A stretch of 64,000 bases of DNA from Saccharothrix sp. NRRL B-16314 (GTDB lineage Bacteria; Actinomycetota; Actinomycetes; Mycobacteriales; Pseudonocardiaceae). Shown in pieces: positions 18,144 to 25,626 of this stretch (positions within the stretch are counted from its first letter, which is position 1; every line of letters begins with the position of its first letter). Position numbers and translations under genes: made by a program. The DNA lies in contig NZ_JNXC01000010.1 of assembly GCF_000716595.1 (NCBI RefSeq), forward strand, positions 1 to 64,000, in the 5' to 3' direction. The notes below the pieces were generated by a model, which was not told where the DNA came from, made no database searches, and was given only the letters and a program-made list of their open reading frames with translations.

Positions 18144-19967
18144 ATGGTCAAGAAGAAGAACGGTTTGCAGACTTCGCTGAGGAAGTTCGTGCGCACGAAG
18201 GGCGCCGACTACCTGCGCGACCCGAACGTCTCGTCGATCGGCATCGGCTACAAGGTCGCGGACGGCAAGGCGACGAACGAGATCGCCATCCAGTTCACCG
18301 TCCGGCAGAAGGCCGCGCCCGAGGCGTTGGGCGCGCTCGGCACGGCGCTGCTGCCGGAGGCGATCGAGGTCGACGGCGTCCAGGTGCCGACCGACGTGCT
18401 CGAACGCGACTACCGCGTCGACTTCCACGTCGTGCAGGAGACGACCGGCGACGTGCGCAAGACGCGGATCGACCCGGTGGTGCCGGGTGTCAGCGTCGGG
18501 CACGTGCGAGTGTCCGCGGGAACCCTCGGCTGCATCGTCTACGACAAGGTCGACGCCACCCCGTACGCCCTGAGCAACTGGCACGTCCTGCACGGGCCGC
18601 AGGGCGCCCTCGGCGAGGACGTGGTGCAGCCCGGCGTGCACGACGACAACCGCACCGAGCGCAACAGGCTGGGCCGGCTCGTCCGGTCGCACCTCGGCGC
18701 GGCGGGCGACTGCGCCATCGCCACCGTCGAGGGCCGCGGGTTCGAGGCGGCGATCCTGGACCTGGGCGTGCCGGTGGACGAGCTGGGCGAGCCGGAGCTG
18801 GGCGACAAGGTGGTGAAGAGCGGCCGGACGACCGGCGTGACGCACGGCGTGGTCCGGCGCGTGGACACCCTCGTCAAGATCGACTACGGCCCCGGTGTCG
18901 GCCAGCGGCAGATCGGCTGCTTCGAGATCGGCCCGGACCCGGCGAGGCCCGCCCCCGACGGCGAGATCAGCATGGGCGGCGACTCCGGCGCCGCGTGGAT
19001 GTTCAAGGCGTCCAACGGCAAGACCGGCAAGACGATGGCTGGCTTGCACTTCGCGGGCGAGGCGGGTGGCAGCACGGACGAGCACGCGCTGGCGTGCCTG
19101 CCCGCGTCCGTGTTCGAGAAGCTCGGCATCACGCTCAAGCCGCCGAAGAAGCCCGAGGTGGCGCCGGTCGGGTTCGACGGGAACTTCCTCGGCGTGCCGG
19201 CGGGCGTGCCGGAGCTGGGCGAGGCGACCCGGGCCGACGCGGTCGAGCTGAACGGCTCGACGGTGATCGACTACACGCACTTCTCGCTGGCCCAGAGCAA
19301 GTCGCGGCGGTTCGCGTTCTGGGTGGCGTGGAACATCGACGGCGGCGGGCTCCGGTCCATCAACCGCAGCGGCATCCCGTTCGTGCTGGACGAGCGGTTC
19401 CCGGCCGAGTTCCAGGTCGGCGACGAGCTGTACCGCGGCAACCGGCTCGACCGCGGGCACGTGGCGCGGCGCGCGGACCTGCTGTGGGGGACGCAGGCGG
19501 CGGCCGAGAAGGCCAACCGGGACTCGTTCTTCTTCACCAACATCACGCCCCAGATGGACGACTTCAACCAGAGCGCGCGGCGCGGGCTGTGGGGCCGGCT
19601 GGAGGACGCCGTGCTGTCCGATGTGGACGTCGACGACCTGCGCGTCAGCGTCTACGGCGGTCCGGTCTTCCGCTCCGACGACCGCGTGTTCCGGGGCGTC
19701 GCGTTGCCGCGCGAGTACTGGAAGGTGATCGCGTTCGTCTCCGGCGGGGCGCTCACGGCACGGGCGTTCCTGCTGACGCAGAACCTGAACCAGCTGGAAT
19801 CGCTGGAACTGGACGAGTTCCGGGTGTTCCAGGTGCGGTTGGGCGAGGTCGAGGAGCGGTGCGGCTTCACGTTCCCGACGGCGTTGGCGGCGGCGGACAC
19901 CCTGGTCGTGCCGGAGTCGTCCGAGGAGCGGGCGCCGCTGGAGGCGTTGACCGACATCCAGTGGTGA
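18144..19967 (+). CDS. Trypsin-like serine protease fused to a DNA/RNA non-specific endonuclease
   Basis: A 607-residue two-domain protein. Residues 1-330 form a chymotrypsin-fold protease with all three catalytic blocks: LSNWHVLHG (His147), GDCAIATV (Asp189) and GGDSGAAW (Ser281). Residues 345-600 form a NUC1/NucA-type beta-beta-alpha-metal nuclease with the catalytic NRLDRGHVARRADL block (His439) and FFFTNITPQMDDFN (metal-binding Asn466). No signal peptide is predicted; the N-terminus is basic (MVKKKNGLQTSLRKFVR). Both active sites look complete, so it can probably cut proteins and nucleic acids. I chose ATG 18144 by homology start and a GGGGG stretch upstream. The architecture suggests an intracellular effector, perhaps activated by self-cleavage; that is inference. 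Confidence 0.85.
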   Translation: MVKKKNGLQTSLRKFVRTKGADYLRDPNVSSIGIGYKVADGKATNEIAIQFTVRQKAAPEALGALGTALLPEAIEVDGVQVPTDVLERDYRVDFHVVQETTGDVRKTRIDPVVPGVSVGHVRVSAGTLGCIVYDKVDATPYALSNWHVLHGPQGALGEDVVQPGVHDDNRTERNRLGRLVRSHLGAAGDCAIATVEGRGFEAAILDLGVPVDELGEPELGDKVVKSGRTTGVTHGVVRRVDTLVKIDYGPGVGQRQIGCFEIGPDPARPAPDGEISMGGDSGAAWMFKASNGKTGKTMAGLHFAGEAGGSTDEHALACLPASVFEKLGITLKPPKKPEVAPVGFDGNFLGVPAGVPELGEATRADAVELNGSTVIDYTHFSLAQSKSRRFAFWVAWNIDGGGLRSINRSGIPFVLDERFPAEFQVGDELYRGNRLDRGHVARRADLLWGTQAAAEKANRDSFFFTNITPQMDDFNQSARRGLWGRLEDAVLSDVDVDDLRVSVYGGPVFRSDDRVFRGVALPREYWKVIAFVSGGALTARAFLLTQNLNQLESLELDEFRVFQVRLGEVEERCGFTFPTALAAADTLVVPESSEERAPLEALTDIQW

Positions 19968-19973
19968 GGGGCT

Positions 19974-20348
19974 TCAGCGGGGACCGCGGTTGAGCCGCAC
20001 GATCCAGAACGCCGCCACGCCGATCAGCAGGACCCCGAGGCCGGGGTAGAGGTACAGGTTCTGGCCGTCCTCGGGGAAGTGCGCGTAGCTCGGGTTCCGG
20101 GCCTTGTAGCGGATCTCCACCCGGTCGCCTCGCTCCGGCTTCCGGGCGGAGGGGTGGAGGTCCTCGGTGACCTGCTCGCCGGCGACGGTGGTGAACCGCA
20201 CCGTGGACCGCCACTCGGCGCCGTCGACCCCCGACACCCTGACCACCTCGGCTTGCGCGCGGGCCAGGTTGTTGTCGTCGATCACCAGGTAGCCGCCGAA
20301 CGCGATGAAGCACACGCCGAAGACGATGAACATCACTGCCCTGAACAC
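19974..20348 (-). CDS. DUF3592-type membrane protein
   Basis: A 124-residue protein with two transmembrane helices (residues 4-20, MFIVFGVCFIAFGGYLVI, and about 95-115, GLGVLLIGVAAFWIV) flanking a small extracytoplasmic beta domain (RSTVRFTTVAGEQVTED, then GDRVEIRYKARNPSYA). That domain layout is the DUF3592 family, of unknown function. I chose GTG 20348 because GGGGG lies 5 nt upstream; an ATG 15 nt further in is possible. It converges on the protease-nuclease gene with a 6-nt gap. Confidence 0.75.
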   Translation of the reverse strand: MFRAVMFIVFGVCFIAFGGYLVIDDNNLARAQAEVVRVSGVDGAEWRSTVRFTTVAGEQVTEDLHPSARKPERGDRVEIRYKARNPSYAHFPEDGQNLYLYPGLGVLLIGVAAFWIVRLNRGPR

Positions 20349-20446
20349 AACAGCCCCCTGCTGTCGAGCGACGACACCCCAATCTATCGGACCAGCGGGT
20401 TGTCCTTGGTGGCAACCGAATGGTGGACGCGGACGCCGTCCGGCCG

Positions 20447-21280
20447 TCACCCGCGGGCGGCGCCGGTCCTCCAGTAACCGCTGAACATCACCGACCGGCG
20501 GTCCATCCCGAGTTCCTTCACCAGGTGCCGCCGCACGCCGGTGGCCAACGCCGACTCGCCGCAGACCCACGCGTAGTCCGGCACGGGAGAGGGCATCCCG
20601 GCCACCGCCCGCACCATGGGGGAGCCGGGTTGGTCGTCGCCCCGGTAGAGCCAGGTGACGGGGGCGTCGATCTCCACCCGGTGCTCCGCGGTCGGCACCT
20701 CGACGAAGATCCGGGCGTCCGCCGGTACACCCGACTCCACGATCGCGCACAACGCCGGCAGCGCGGTCTCGTCGGCCGCCAGCAGGACCTTGCCGCCCGC
20801 AGGCGCGCGGTAGCCCGAGTTGCCCGCGCGGAAACCCACCTCCCGGCCGACCTCCGCGCCGGTCGCCCAGCGGGTGCCGGGGCCGGCATCGCCGTGCAGC
20901 ACGAAGTCCACGTCGATCTCGCCGACCTCCGGCCGGTGCGCCCGCACCGTGTACCAGCGCAGGTCCGGCTGCTCGTCGGCCGGCAGCGCCCGGATCGCCG
21001 TGCGGACGTTGACCCGGTCCGGGCTGGGCATCGTCAACGCCCGGCCCGGCCGCGGCATCAGCAACCCGAAGCACTCGTCCGGCCCGGTGACCCGGTAGTC
21101 GCCGAACCCGTCCGCCCGGAACGTCACCCGCCGCACGTGCGGCGCGACGTCCGTCACCGCGGACACCGTCATGACGAACTGGTCGAACACGTCGCGCGGG
21201 TTGCCGGTTGCCGTCACCAGGCCCACGGCCTTCGTGAGCACCTTCAGCTGCAACTGGTCCAACGCCGAGTACCGGGGCAT
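20447..21280 (-). CDS. Siderophore-interacting protein (FAD-dependent ferric-siderophore reductase)
   Basis: A 277-residue SIP-family protein. The N-terminal FAD-binding beta-barrel contains HVRRVTFRADGF and RWYTVRAHRPEVGEIDVDFV, the HGDAGPGTRWA loop follows, and the NAD(P)H-binding half has LLAADETALPALCAI and DYAWVCGESALATGVRRHLV. These enzymes reduce iron-loaded siderophores in the cytoplasm to release Fe2+. The ATG at 21280 lies 1 nt from a strong IdeR-like iron box, with no room for a ribosome binding site, so the message may be leaderless. Expression is expected to rise under iron limitation. Confidence 0.92.
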   Translation of the reverse strand: MPRYSALDQLQLKVLTKAVGLVTATGNPRDVFDQFVMTVSAVTDVAPHVRRVTFRADGFGDYRVTGPDECFGLLMPRPGRALTMPSPDRVNVRTAIRALPADEQPDLRWYTVRAHRPEVGEIDVDFVLHGDAGPGTRWATGAEVGREVGFRAGNSGYRAPAGGKVLLAADETALPALCAIVESGVPADARIFVEVPTAEHRVEIDAPVTWLYRGDDQPGSPMVRAVAGMPSPVPDYAWVCGESALATGVRRHLVKELGMDRRSVMFSGYWRTGAARG

Positions 21281-21281
21281 G

Positions 21282-21300
21282 TAGGTAAGGCTAGCCTAAG
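21282..21300 (-). promoter_or_regulatory. IdeR/DmdR-type iron box
   Basis: The minus-strand sequence CTTAGGCTAGCCTTACCTA matches 15 of 19 positions of the actinobacterial consensus TTAGGTTAGGCTAACCTAA when aligned by one nucleotide shift. It ends 1 nt before the start codon of the siderophore-interacting protein. Iron-loaded IdeR bound here would directly block transcription initiation. Confidence 0.75.
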
Positions 21301-21308
21301 CTCCTCGG

Positions 21309-22748
21309 TCAGCCCAGGGCCGCGGAGACGATCGGGGCCAGCCGGTCGGCGATCTTGCGGTGGCCCTGGTCGTTCGGGTGGACGTTGTCGGTGGTGTCGG
21401 TCGACTCCACGATCCAGCCGGTGGTGTCCACGAACCGGATCTTCGGGTCGTTCACCGCCTGCACGGCCGCCTGCGTCTCCGGGATGTACCGCTTGCGGAA
21501 CGTCTGCATGGCCAGCACGGTCGCGGTCGGGTACTTCTCCCTCGCCCGACGCAGCAGGGTCACGTACGCGCTCTGGAACTGCGCCCCGGTGACGCTGTGC
21601 CCGACGTCGTTCGTGCCCAGGTTGATCACCACGACGTCCGCCCGGTACCGGGAGAAGTCCCAGTTCGTCGCGTCCGCCTGGAGTCCCGTGCGGAGGAACC
21701 GGTCGCTCATCCCGATGCACCCGTCCGCCGCCGACACCAGGCACGCGCCGCCGACCGCGATCTGCGTGTGGCCCGTGCCGAGCCGTTCGCCGACGAGCCA
21801 CCCGTACGCGGTCAGCGCCTGCTTGGACGACTGCTGCCCCACGGTGATCGAGTCGCCGACGAACTCCACGACCCGCGACGGCACGGCGGGCGCGAACGTG
21901 GTCGCGCCGGCGTCCAGCTCGACGCCCTGGAACACCGCGTCACCCCGGTAGGACCCGGCGATCGGCCGGTACGACACGCGCAGGGTGTGGTTGCCGCTCG
22001 CCAGCGGGGTCGGCGTGAGGTCCACCGTGCCGCTGCGGTTGACGTACGACACGTCCGGGCCGCCGTCGATGCTGACGTAGAAGTCGATCGCGTTGCGCTG
22101 CCGCAGCTTGACGGTGCGACCGGTGAAGCCGACCACCACGTACGCGCCCGCCCACTCGGACACGTACGCGGCCGGGTTGCCGTAGTTCCAGCGGCCGAAG
22201 TACCGGATGTTCGGATCGGTCGGCACCCCGACGGCGGCCGAGCCGAGGCGCACGAGCTGCCACTGCTGGTTGGTCGCGCCGGTGTCGTCGTACTGGGAGA
22301 TCCGCGCGCCGTCGGCGGTCGAGCGCTCCCAGACGTCCAACGCCTTGCCGCTGTTGCGGTTGACGAACCGGACGTGCCCGCCGTCCGAGTCGGCGAGCCG
22401 GAACTGCTGGTTCGCGGTGTTCTTGTCGGTCCACTGCACGACGTTCGCGCCGTTGGCGGTGGAGGAGGCCGCGATGTCCACGACCTTCCCGCTCAGGCGC
22501 GACTTCAGCCGGTAGTAGCCGCCGCCGGAGTCCACGAACTGCCACTGCTGGCCGGCGGAGTCGGTCCGCGTTCCCTGGGTGACGGCGGCACCGTCCGATG
22601 TGGACCCGACCTGGACCGCCTTGCCGCTGTGCCGGGAGACCAGCACGTAGGTGGCGGTGGTGTCGACGGTCGCCGCAGCGGCCGGCGGGGCGGCGAGCAC
22701 GGTGCCCGCGACGAGCGCGAGTCCGGTCAGCGTGGCAGTGAGCTTCAC
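21309..22748 (-). CDS. Secreted SGNH/GDSL esterase (CE2-like) with N-terminal RICIN domain
   Basis: A 479-residue exported protein. I chose GTG 22748 because AGGAG lies about 10 nt upstream and the product begins with a signal peptide (VKLTATLTGLALVAGTVLAA). A ricin B-type carbohydrate-binding domain (three QxW repeats, for example QQWQFVDSGG, QQFRLADSDG, QQWQLVRLG) occupies residues 30-165. A jelly-roll region similar to CE2 acetyl-xylan esterases follows, then an SGNH hydrolase with FVGDSITVGQ (Ser), INLGTNDVGH (block III) and the DNVHPNDQGH Asp/His. It likely deacetylates plant polysaccharide outside the cell. The next gene upstream is glmS, which is unrelated in function. Confidence 0.88.
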   Translation of the reverse strand: MKLTATLTGLALVAGTVLAAPPAAAATVDTTATYVLVSRHSGKAVQVGSTSDGAAVTQGTRTDSAGQQWQFVDSGGGYYRLKSRLSGKVVDIAASSTANGANVVQWTDKNTANQQFRLADSDGGHVRFVNRNSGKALDVWERSTADGARISQYDDTGATNQQWQLVRLGSAAVGVPTDPNIRYFGRWNYGNPAAYVSEWAGAYVVVGFTGRTVKLRQRNAIDFYVSIDGGPDVSYVNRSGTVDLTPTPLASGNHTLRVSYRPIAGSYRGDAVFQGVELDAGATTFAPAVPSRVVEFVGDSITVGQQSSKQALTAYGWLVGERLGTGHTQIAVGGACLVSAADGCIGMSDRFLRTGLQADATNWDFSRYRADVVVINLGTNDVGHSVTGAQFQSAYVTLLRRAREKYPTATVLAMQTFRKRYIPETQAAVQAVNDPKIRFVDTTGWIVESTDTTDNVHPNDQGHRKIADRLAPIVSAALG

Positions 22749-22806
22749 ACCCGGCACGCTCCTGCGGCCGTCGGTCGCCGTCAACGGCCGCATCTCGTTT
22801 GGGCGC

Positions 22807-24624
22807 TTATTCGACAGTCACACTCTTCGCGAGGTTGCGCGGCCGGTCGACGTCCCGACCCAGGGCGTGGGCCAGGTGGTAGGCGAACAGCTGCAACGGC
22901 ACCGACAGCGCGATCGGGGCCAATGAGTCGTGCGCCTTGGGCACGCGGATGACGTCCGTGGCCAGACCGGCGGGCAGCTCGGCGTCGGTGACCGCGATGA
23001 CCGGTCCGCCGCGTGCCTTGATCTCTTCGATGGTGGCGGTGTTCTTGGCCAGCAGCTCGTCGTCCGGCACCAGCACCACGGTCGGCATCTCCGGATCGAT
23101 CAGCGCCAACGGCCCGTGCTTCAGCTCGGACGCCTGGTAAGCCTCGGCGTGCACGTAGGAGATCTCCTTGAGCTTCTGCGCGCCCTCCCGCGCCGCCGGC
23201 CACCCGCGCACCCGGCCGACGAAGAACATGTGCTCGGCCCTCGCGTACTTGCGGGCGACCGCCTCGATCTCTTGTTCACCAGCGAGGATCTGCGCGATCT
23301 GGTGCGGCAGTCGGGCGAGGCCGGTGACCAGCCGTCGGCCCTCGGTGATGGACAGGTCGCGCACCCGACCCAGGTCCAGGGCCAGCATGGCCAAGGCGAC
23401 GGCCATCGTGGTGAACGACTTCGTCGCCGCCACCGACACCTCCGGTCCGGCGTGCAGGAAGATGCCGTGGCCGCACTCCCGGGCGATCGTGCTGCCGACC
23501 GCGTTGACCACGCCGATGACGTGACCGCCCTTGCGCTTCAGCTCCTGCACGGCGGCGAGCGTGTCCAGCGTTTCACCTGACTGGCTGATGGCGACGTACA
23601 ACGTGTCCGGGTCGACCACCGGGTTGCGGTAGCGGAACTCGGACGCGGGCTCGGCGTCGGCCGGGATGCGGGCCAGCTCCTCGATCAGCTGCGCGCCCAG
23701 TTGCCCGGCGTAGTAGGCGGAACCGCAACCGAGGAGCTTCACCCGGCGGATGCGCTGGTAGTCCTGCGGGGTGAGGCCGACGCCGTCCAGGCGGGCCGAG
23801 GAGAACCGGTGGTCCAGCCGTCCGCGCAGGCACCGGTCCACCGCTTCGGGCTGCTCGCGCATCTCCTTGTACATGAAGTCCGGGTGGTCGCCCAACTCGT
23901 ACTCGGCGCTCGCGACGTCGATCGACGTGGGGGAACGGGTGGTGGCTCGGGCATCCATCGTGGACGTCCGGTAGCCGTCGGCGGTGACCGTGGCGATCTC
24001 GTCGTCGTCCAGGTAGATCACCTGCTGGGTGAAGCGGACCAACGCGGTGACGTCGGAGGCGACCAGCATCTCCTGCTCGCCGACGCCCAGCACGACCGGG
24101 CTGCCCCGCCGTGCGGCGACCAGCTCGCCGGGCCGGTCGGCGTCCATCACGATCACCCCGTACGTGCCCTCCACCTGCGCCAGCGCCTCGCGCACGGCAT
24201 CTTCGAGGGTGGTCGCGGAGCTGCGGGCGACGAGGTGGGCGAGGACTTCGCTGTCGGTGTCGGAGGCCAGCGGGACGTTGTCGGCGACGAGTCGGGCGCG
24301 CAGCCGGTCGGAGTTCTCGAACACGCCGTTGTGCACGATCGCGATGCGTGAGGCGGCGTCCACGTGCGGGTGGGCGTTGCGGTCGCTCGGCTCGCCGTGG
24401 GTCGCCCACCGGGTGTGTGCGATGCCCGTTGCGCCCGCAGTGCCCTCGGGGACGGCTTTGCGCAGGTCGCCGACTCGCCCGGCGGTCTTGACGACCCGCA
24501 GTCCGCCGTCGACCGCGACCGCTACGCCCGCCGAGTCGTAGCCCCGGTACTCGAGCCGGTGCAGGCCTTCCAGCAGCAGTGGGACGGCGTCCCGCGGACC
24601 AACGTAACCGACGATTCCGCACAT
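22807..24624 (-). CDS. glmS: Glutamine-fructose-6-phosphate aminotransferase (isomerizing)
   Basis: A 605-residue full-length GlmS. Cys2 of MCGIVGYVG is the glutaminase nucleophile. The GATase domain includes RGYDSAGVA, HTRWATHGEPSDRNAHPH and HNGVFEN. Two SIS sugar-isomerase domains follow (GCGSAYYAGQLGAQLIEE, ISQSGETLDTLAA, then EISYVHAEAYQASELKHGPL), and the protein ends with the conserved AKSVTVE tail. It converts fructose-6-phosphate and glutamine to glucosamine-6-phosphate, the entry to peptidoglycan and other amino-sugar synthesis. Actinomycetes often carry more than one copy, so this may be a paralogue. A small gene lies 15 nt upstream in the same direction. Confidence 0.96.
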   Translation of the reverse strand: MCGIVGYVGPRDAVPLLLEGLHRLEYRGYDSAGVAVAVDGGLRVVKTAGRVGDLRKAVPEGTAGATGIAHTRWATHGEPSDRNAHPHVDAASRIAIVHNGVFENSDRLRARLVADNVPLASDTDSEVLAHLVARSSATTLEDAVREALAQVEGTYGVIVMDADRPGELVAARRGSPVVLGVGEQEMLVASDVTALVRFTQQVIYLDDDEIATVTADGYRTSTMDARATTRSPTSIDVASAEYELGDHPDFMYKEMREQPEAVDRCLRGRLDHRFSSARLDGVGLTPQDYQRIRRVKLLGCGSAYYAGQLGAQLIEELARIPADAEPASEFRYRNPVVDPDTLYVAISQSGETLDTLAAVQELKRKGGHVIGVVNAVGSTIARECGHGIFLHAGPEVSVAATKSFTTMAVALAMLALDLGRVRDLSITEGRRLVTGLARLPHQIAQILAGEQEIEAVARKYARAEHMFFVGRVRGWPAAREGAQKLKEISYVHAEAYQASELKHGPLALIDPEMPTVVLVPDDELLAKNTATIEEIKARGGPVIAVTDAELPAGLATDVIRVPKAHDSLAPIALSVPLQLFAYHLAHALGRDVDRPRNLAKSVTVE

Positions 24625-24639
24625 ACCCGGTGATCTCCT

Positions 24640-24921
24640 TCAGCCGTAGACGATCCGGCGCAACCTGCGTTCGGACATGGGCGGCGCGGCGACCGGCCGC
24701 ACGTCCAGTTCCTCCCGCAGCAGTGCCCAGATCCGAGCGTTGGACAACCCGTCCCGTCGCAGCTCGGCATGCCGGCGCAGCACGTACTCCTCCGCCGTCT
24801 CGACGAAGTAGCCCATCACGTCGGACACCACTCGCCGCGCGAGCGCGGGAGGCAGGCCGGTAGTTCTGACCACGTGCCGGAGCAGCTCGTCCGGCACCTC
24901 GTCTCCCACGGGCTCCAGCAT
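24640..24921 (-). CDS. Small conserved hypothetical upstream of glmS
   Basis: A 93-residue, mostly helical protein (MLEPVGDEVPDELLRHVVRT, then LPPALARRVVSDVMGYFVET and EEYVLRRHAELRRDGLSNAR). The segment LRRDGLSNARIWALLREELD is shaped like a helix-turn-helix, and the C-terminus is Arg-rich (SERRLRRIVYG), so nucleic-acid binding is possible but unproven. I chose ATG 24921 because codon use and sequence character change upstream of it. It is 15 nt from glmS and probably co-transcribed with it. I do not recognise the family. Confidence 0.6.
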   Translation of the reverse strand: MLEPVGDEVPDELLRHVVRTTGLPPALARRVVSDVMGYFVETAEEYVLRRHAELRRDGLSNARIWALLREELDVRPVAAPPMSERRLRRIVYG

Positions 24922-25006
24922 GGTCACAGCCAAACACCCGGCCAAATTCCCTGCCCGGATTCGGGCACGGCGCCGGCGAGTCACACCGCCGTGTAATCCT
25001 GCCGCC

Positions 25007-25477
25007 ATGACCGATGTCGTGCGCTGGCGGGATGAACATGGACTGACCGCGCTGCTCACCGCGTACCACTTGCGGACCGAGGAGGAGAAGGACGTGCCCG
25101 TGGCCGACGCGGAGGCGTTGCCCCAGCGCTACCGGGCCGAGATCGCGGACCCGCGCAGCGCGTTCGCCGACGACGTGGTGCTGCTGGCCCGCTCCGACGA
25201 CGCGGCGGTGGGCTGCCTGGTCGTCACCGCGCCCGTCGACGGCGCCGCCGAGGTGAAGCGCCTGTGGACCGCCCCGGCCGCCCGCGGCCAAGGCGTCGCC
25301 ACCGCGTTGATCACCGCGGCCCTCGACCACCTCGCGCGCACCGGCGTGACCACCGTCCGCCTGTCCGTGTGGAAGTGGCGCACAGGTGCGATCGCGCTGT
25401 ACGAGCGGCTCGGCTTCACGGTCACCGGTTCGTGGGACGATCGCCCTGACCTGGTCTGCATGCATCGCGTCATGTGA
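25007..25477 (+). CDS. GNAT-family N-acetyltransferase
   Basis: A 156-residue acetyltransferase. The GNAT core is visible as [20 protein letters not shown], where the (R/Q)-x-x-G-x-(G/A) acetyl-CoA loop is ARGQGVA. It is followed by the C-terminal signature [22 protein letters not shown]. It transfers acetyl from acetyl-CoA to an unidentified amine. It is divergent from the glmS pair across about 85 bp and 149 nt upstream of the interrupted drug-exporter gene. Confidence 0.88.
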   Translation: MTDVVRWRDEHGLTALLTAYHLRTEEEKDVPVADAEALPQRYRAEIADPRSAFADDVVLLARSDDAAVGCLVVTAPVDGAAEVKRLWTAPAARGQGVATALITAALDHLARTGVTTVRLSVWKWRTGAIALYERLGFTVTGSWDDRPDLVCMHRVM

Positions 25478-25626
25478 TCCGGAACAGCGTGCCGGCCGTC
25501 ACCGGAGTGGTGTCGACGCCGGTGCCCGCCGACTTCCCCGACCGGTCCTGCCCGGGTGATCACCCGGCTGTGGTCCGGGCGGGCGGAGGCACGGGGACGG
25601 TTTTATCGTCGGACCGGGAGGTCGAC

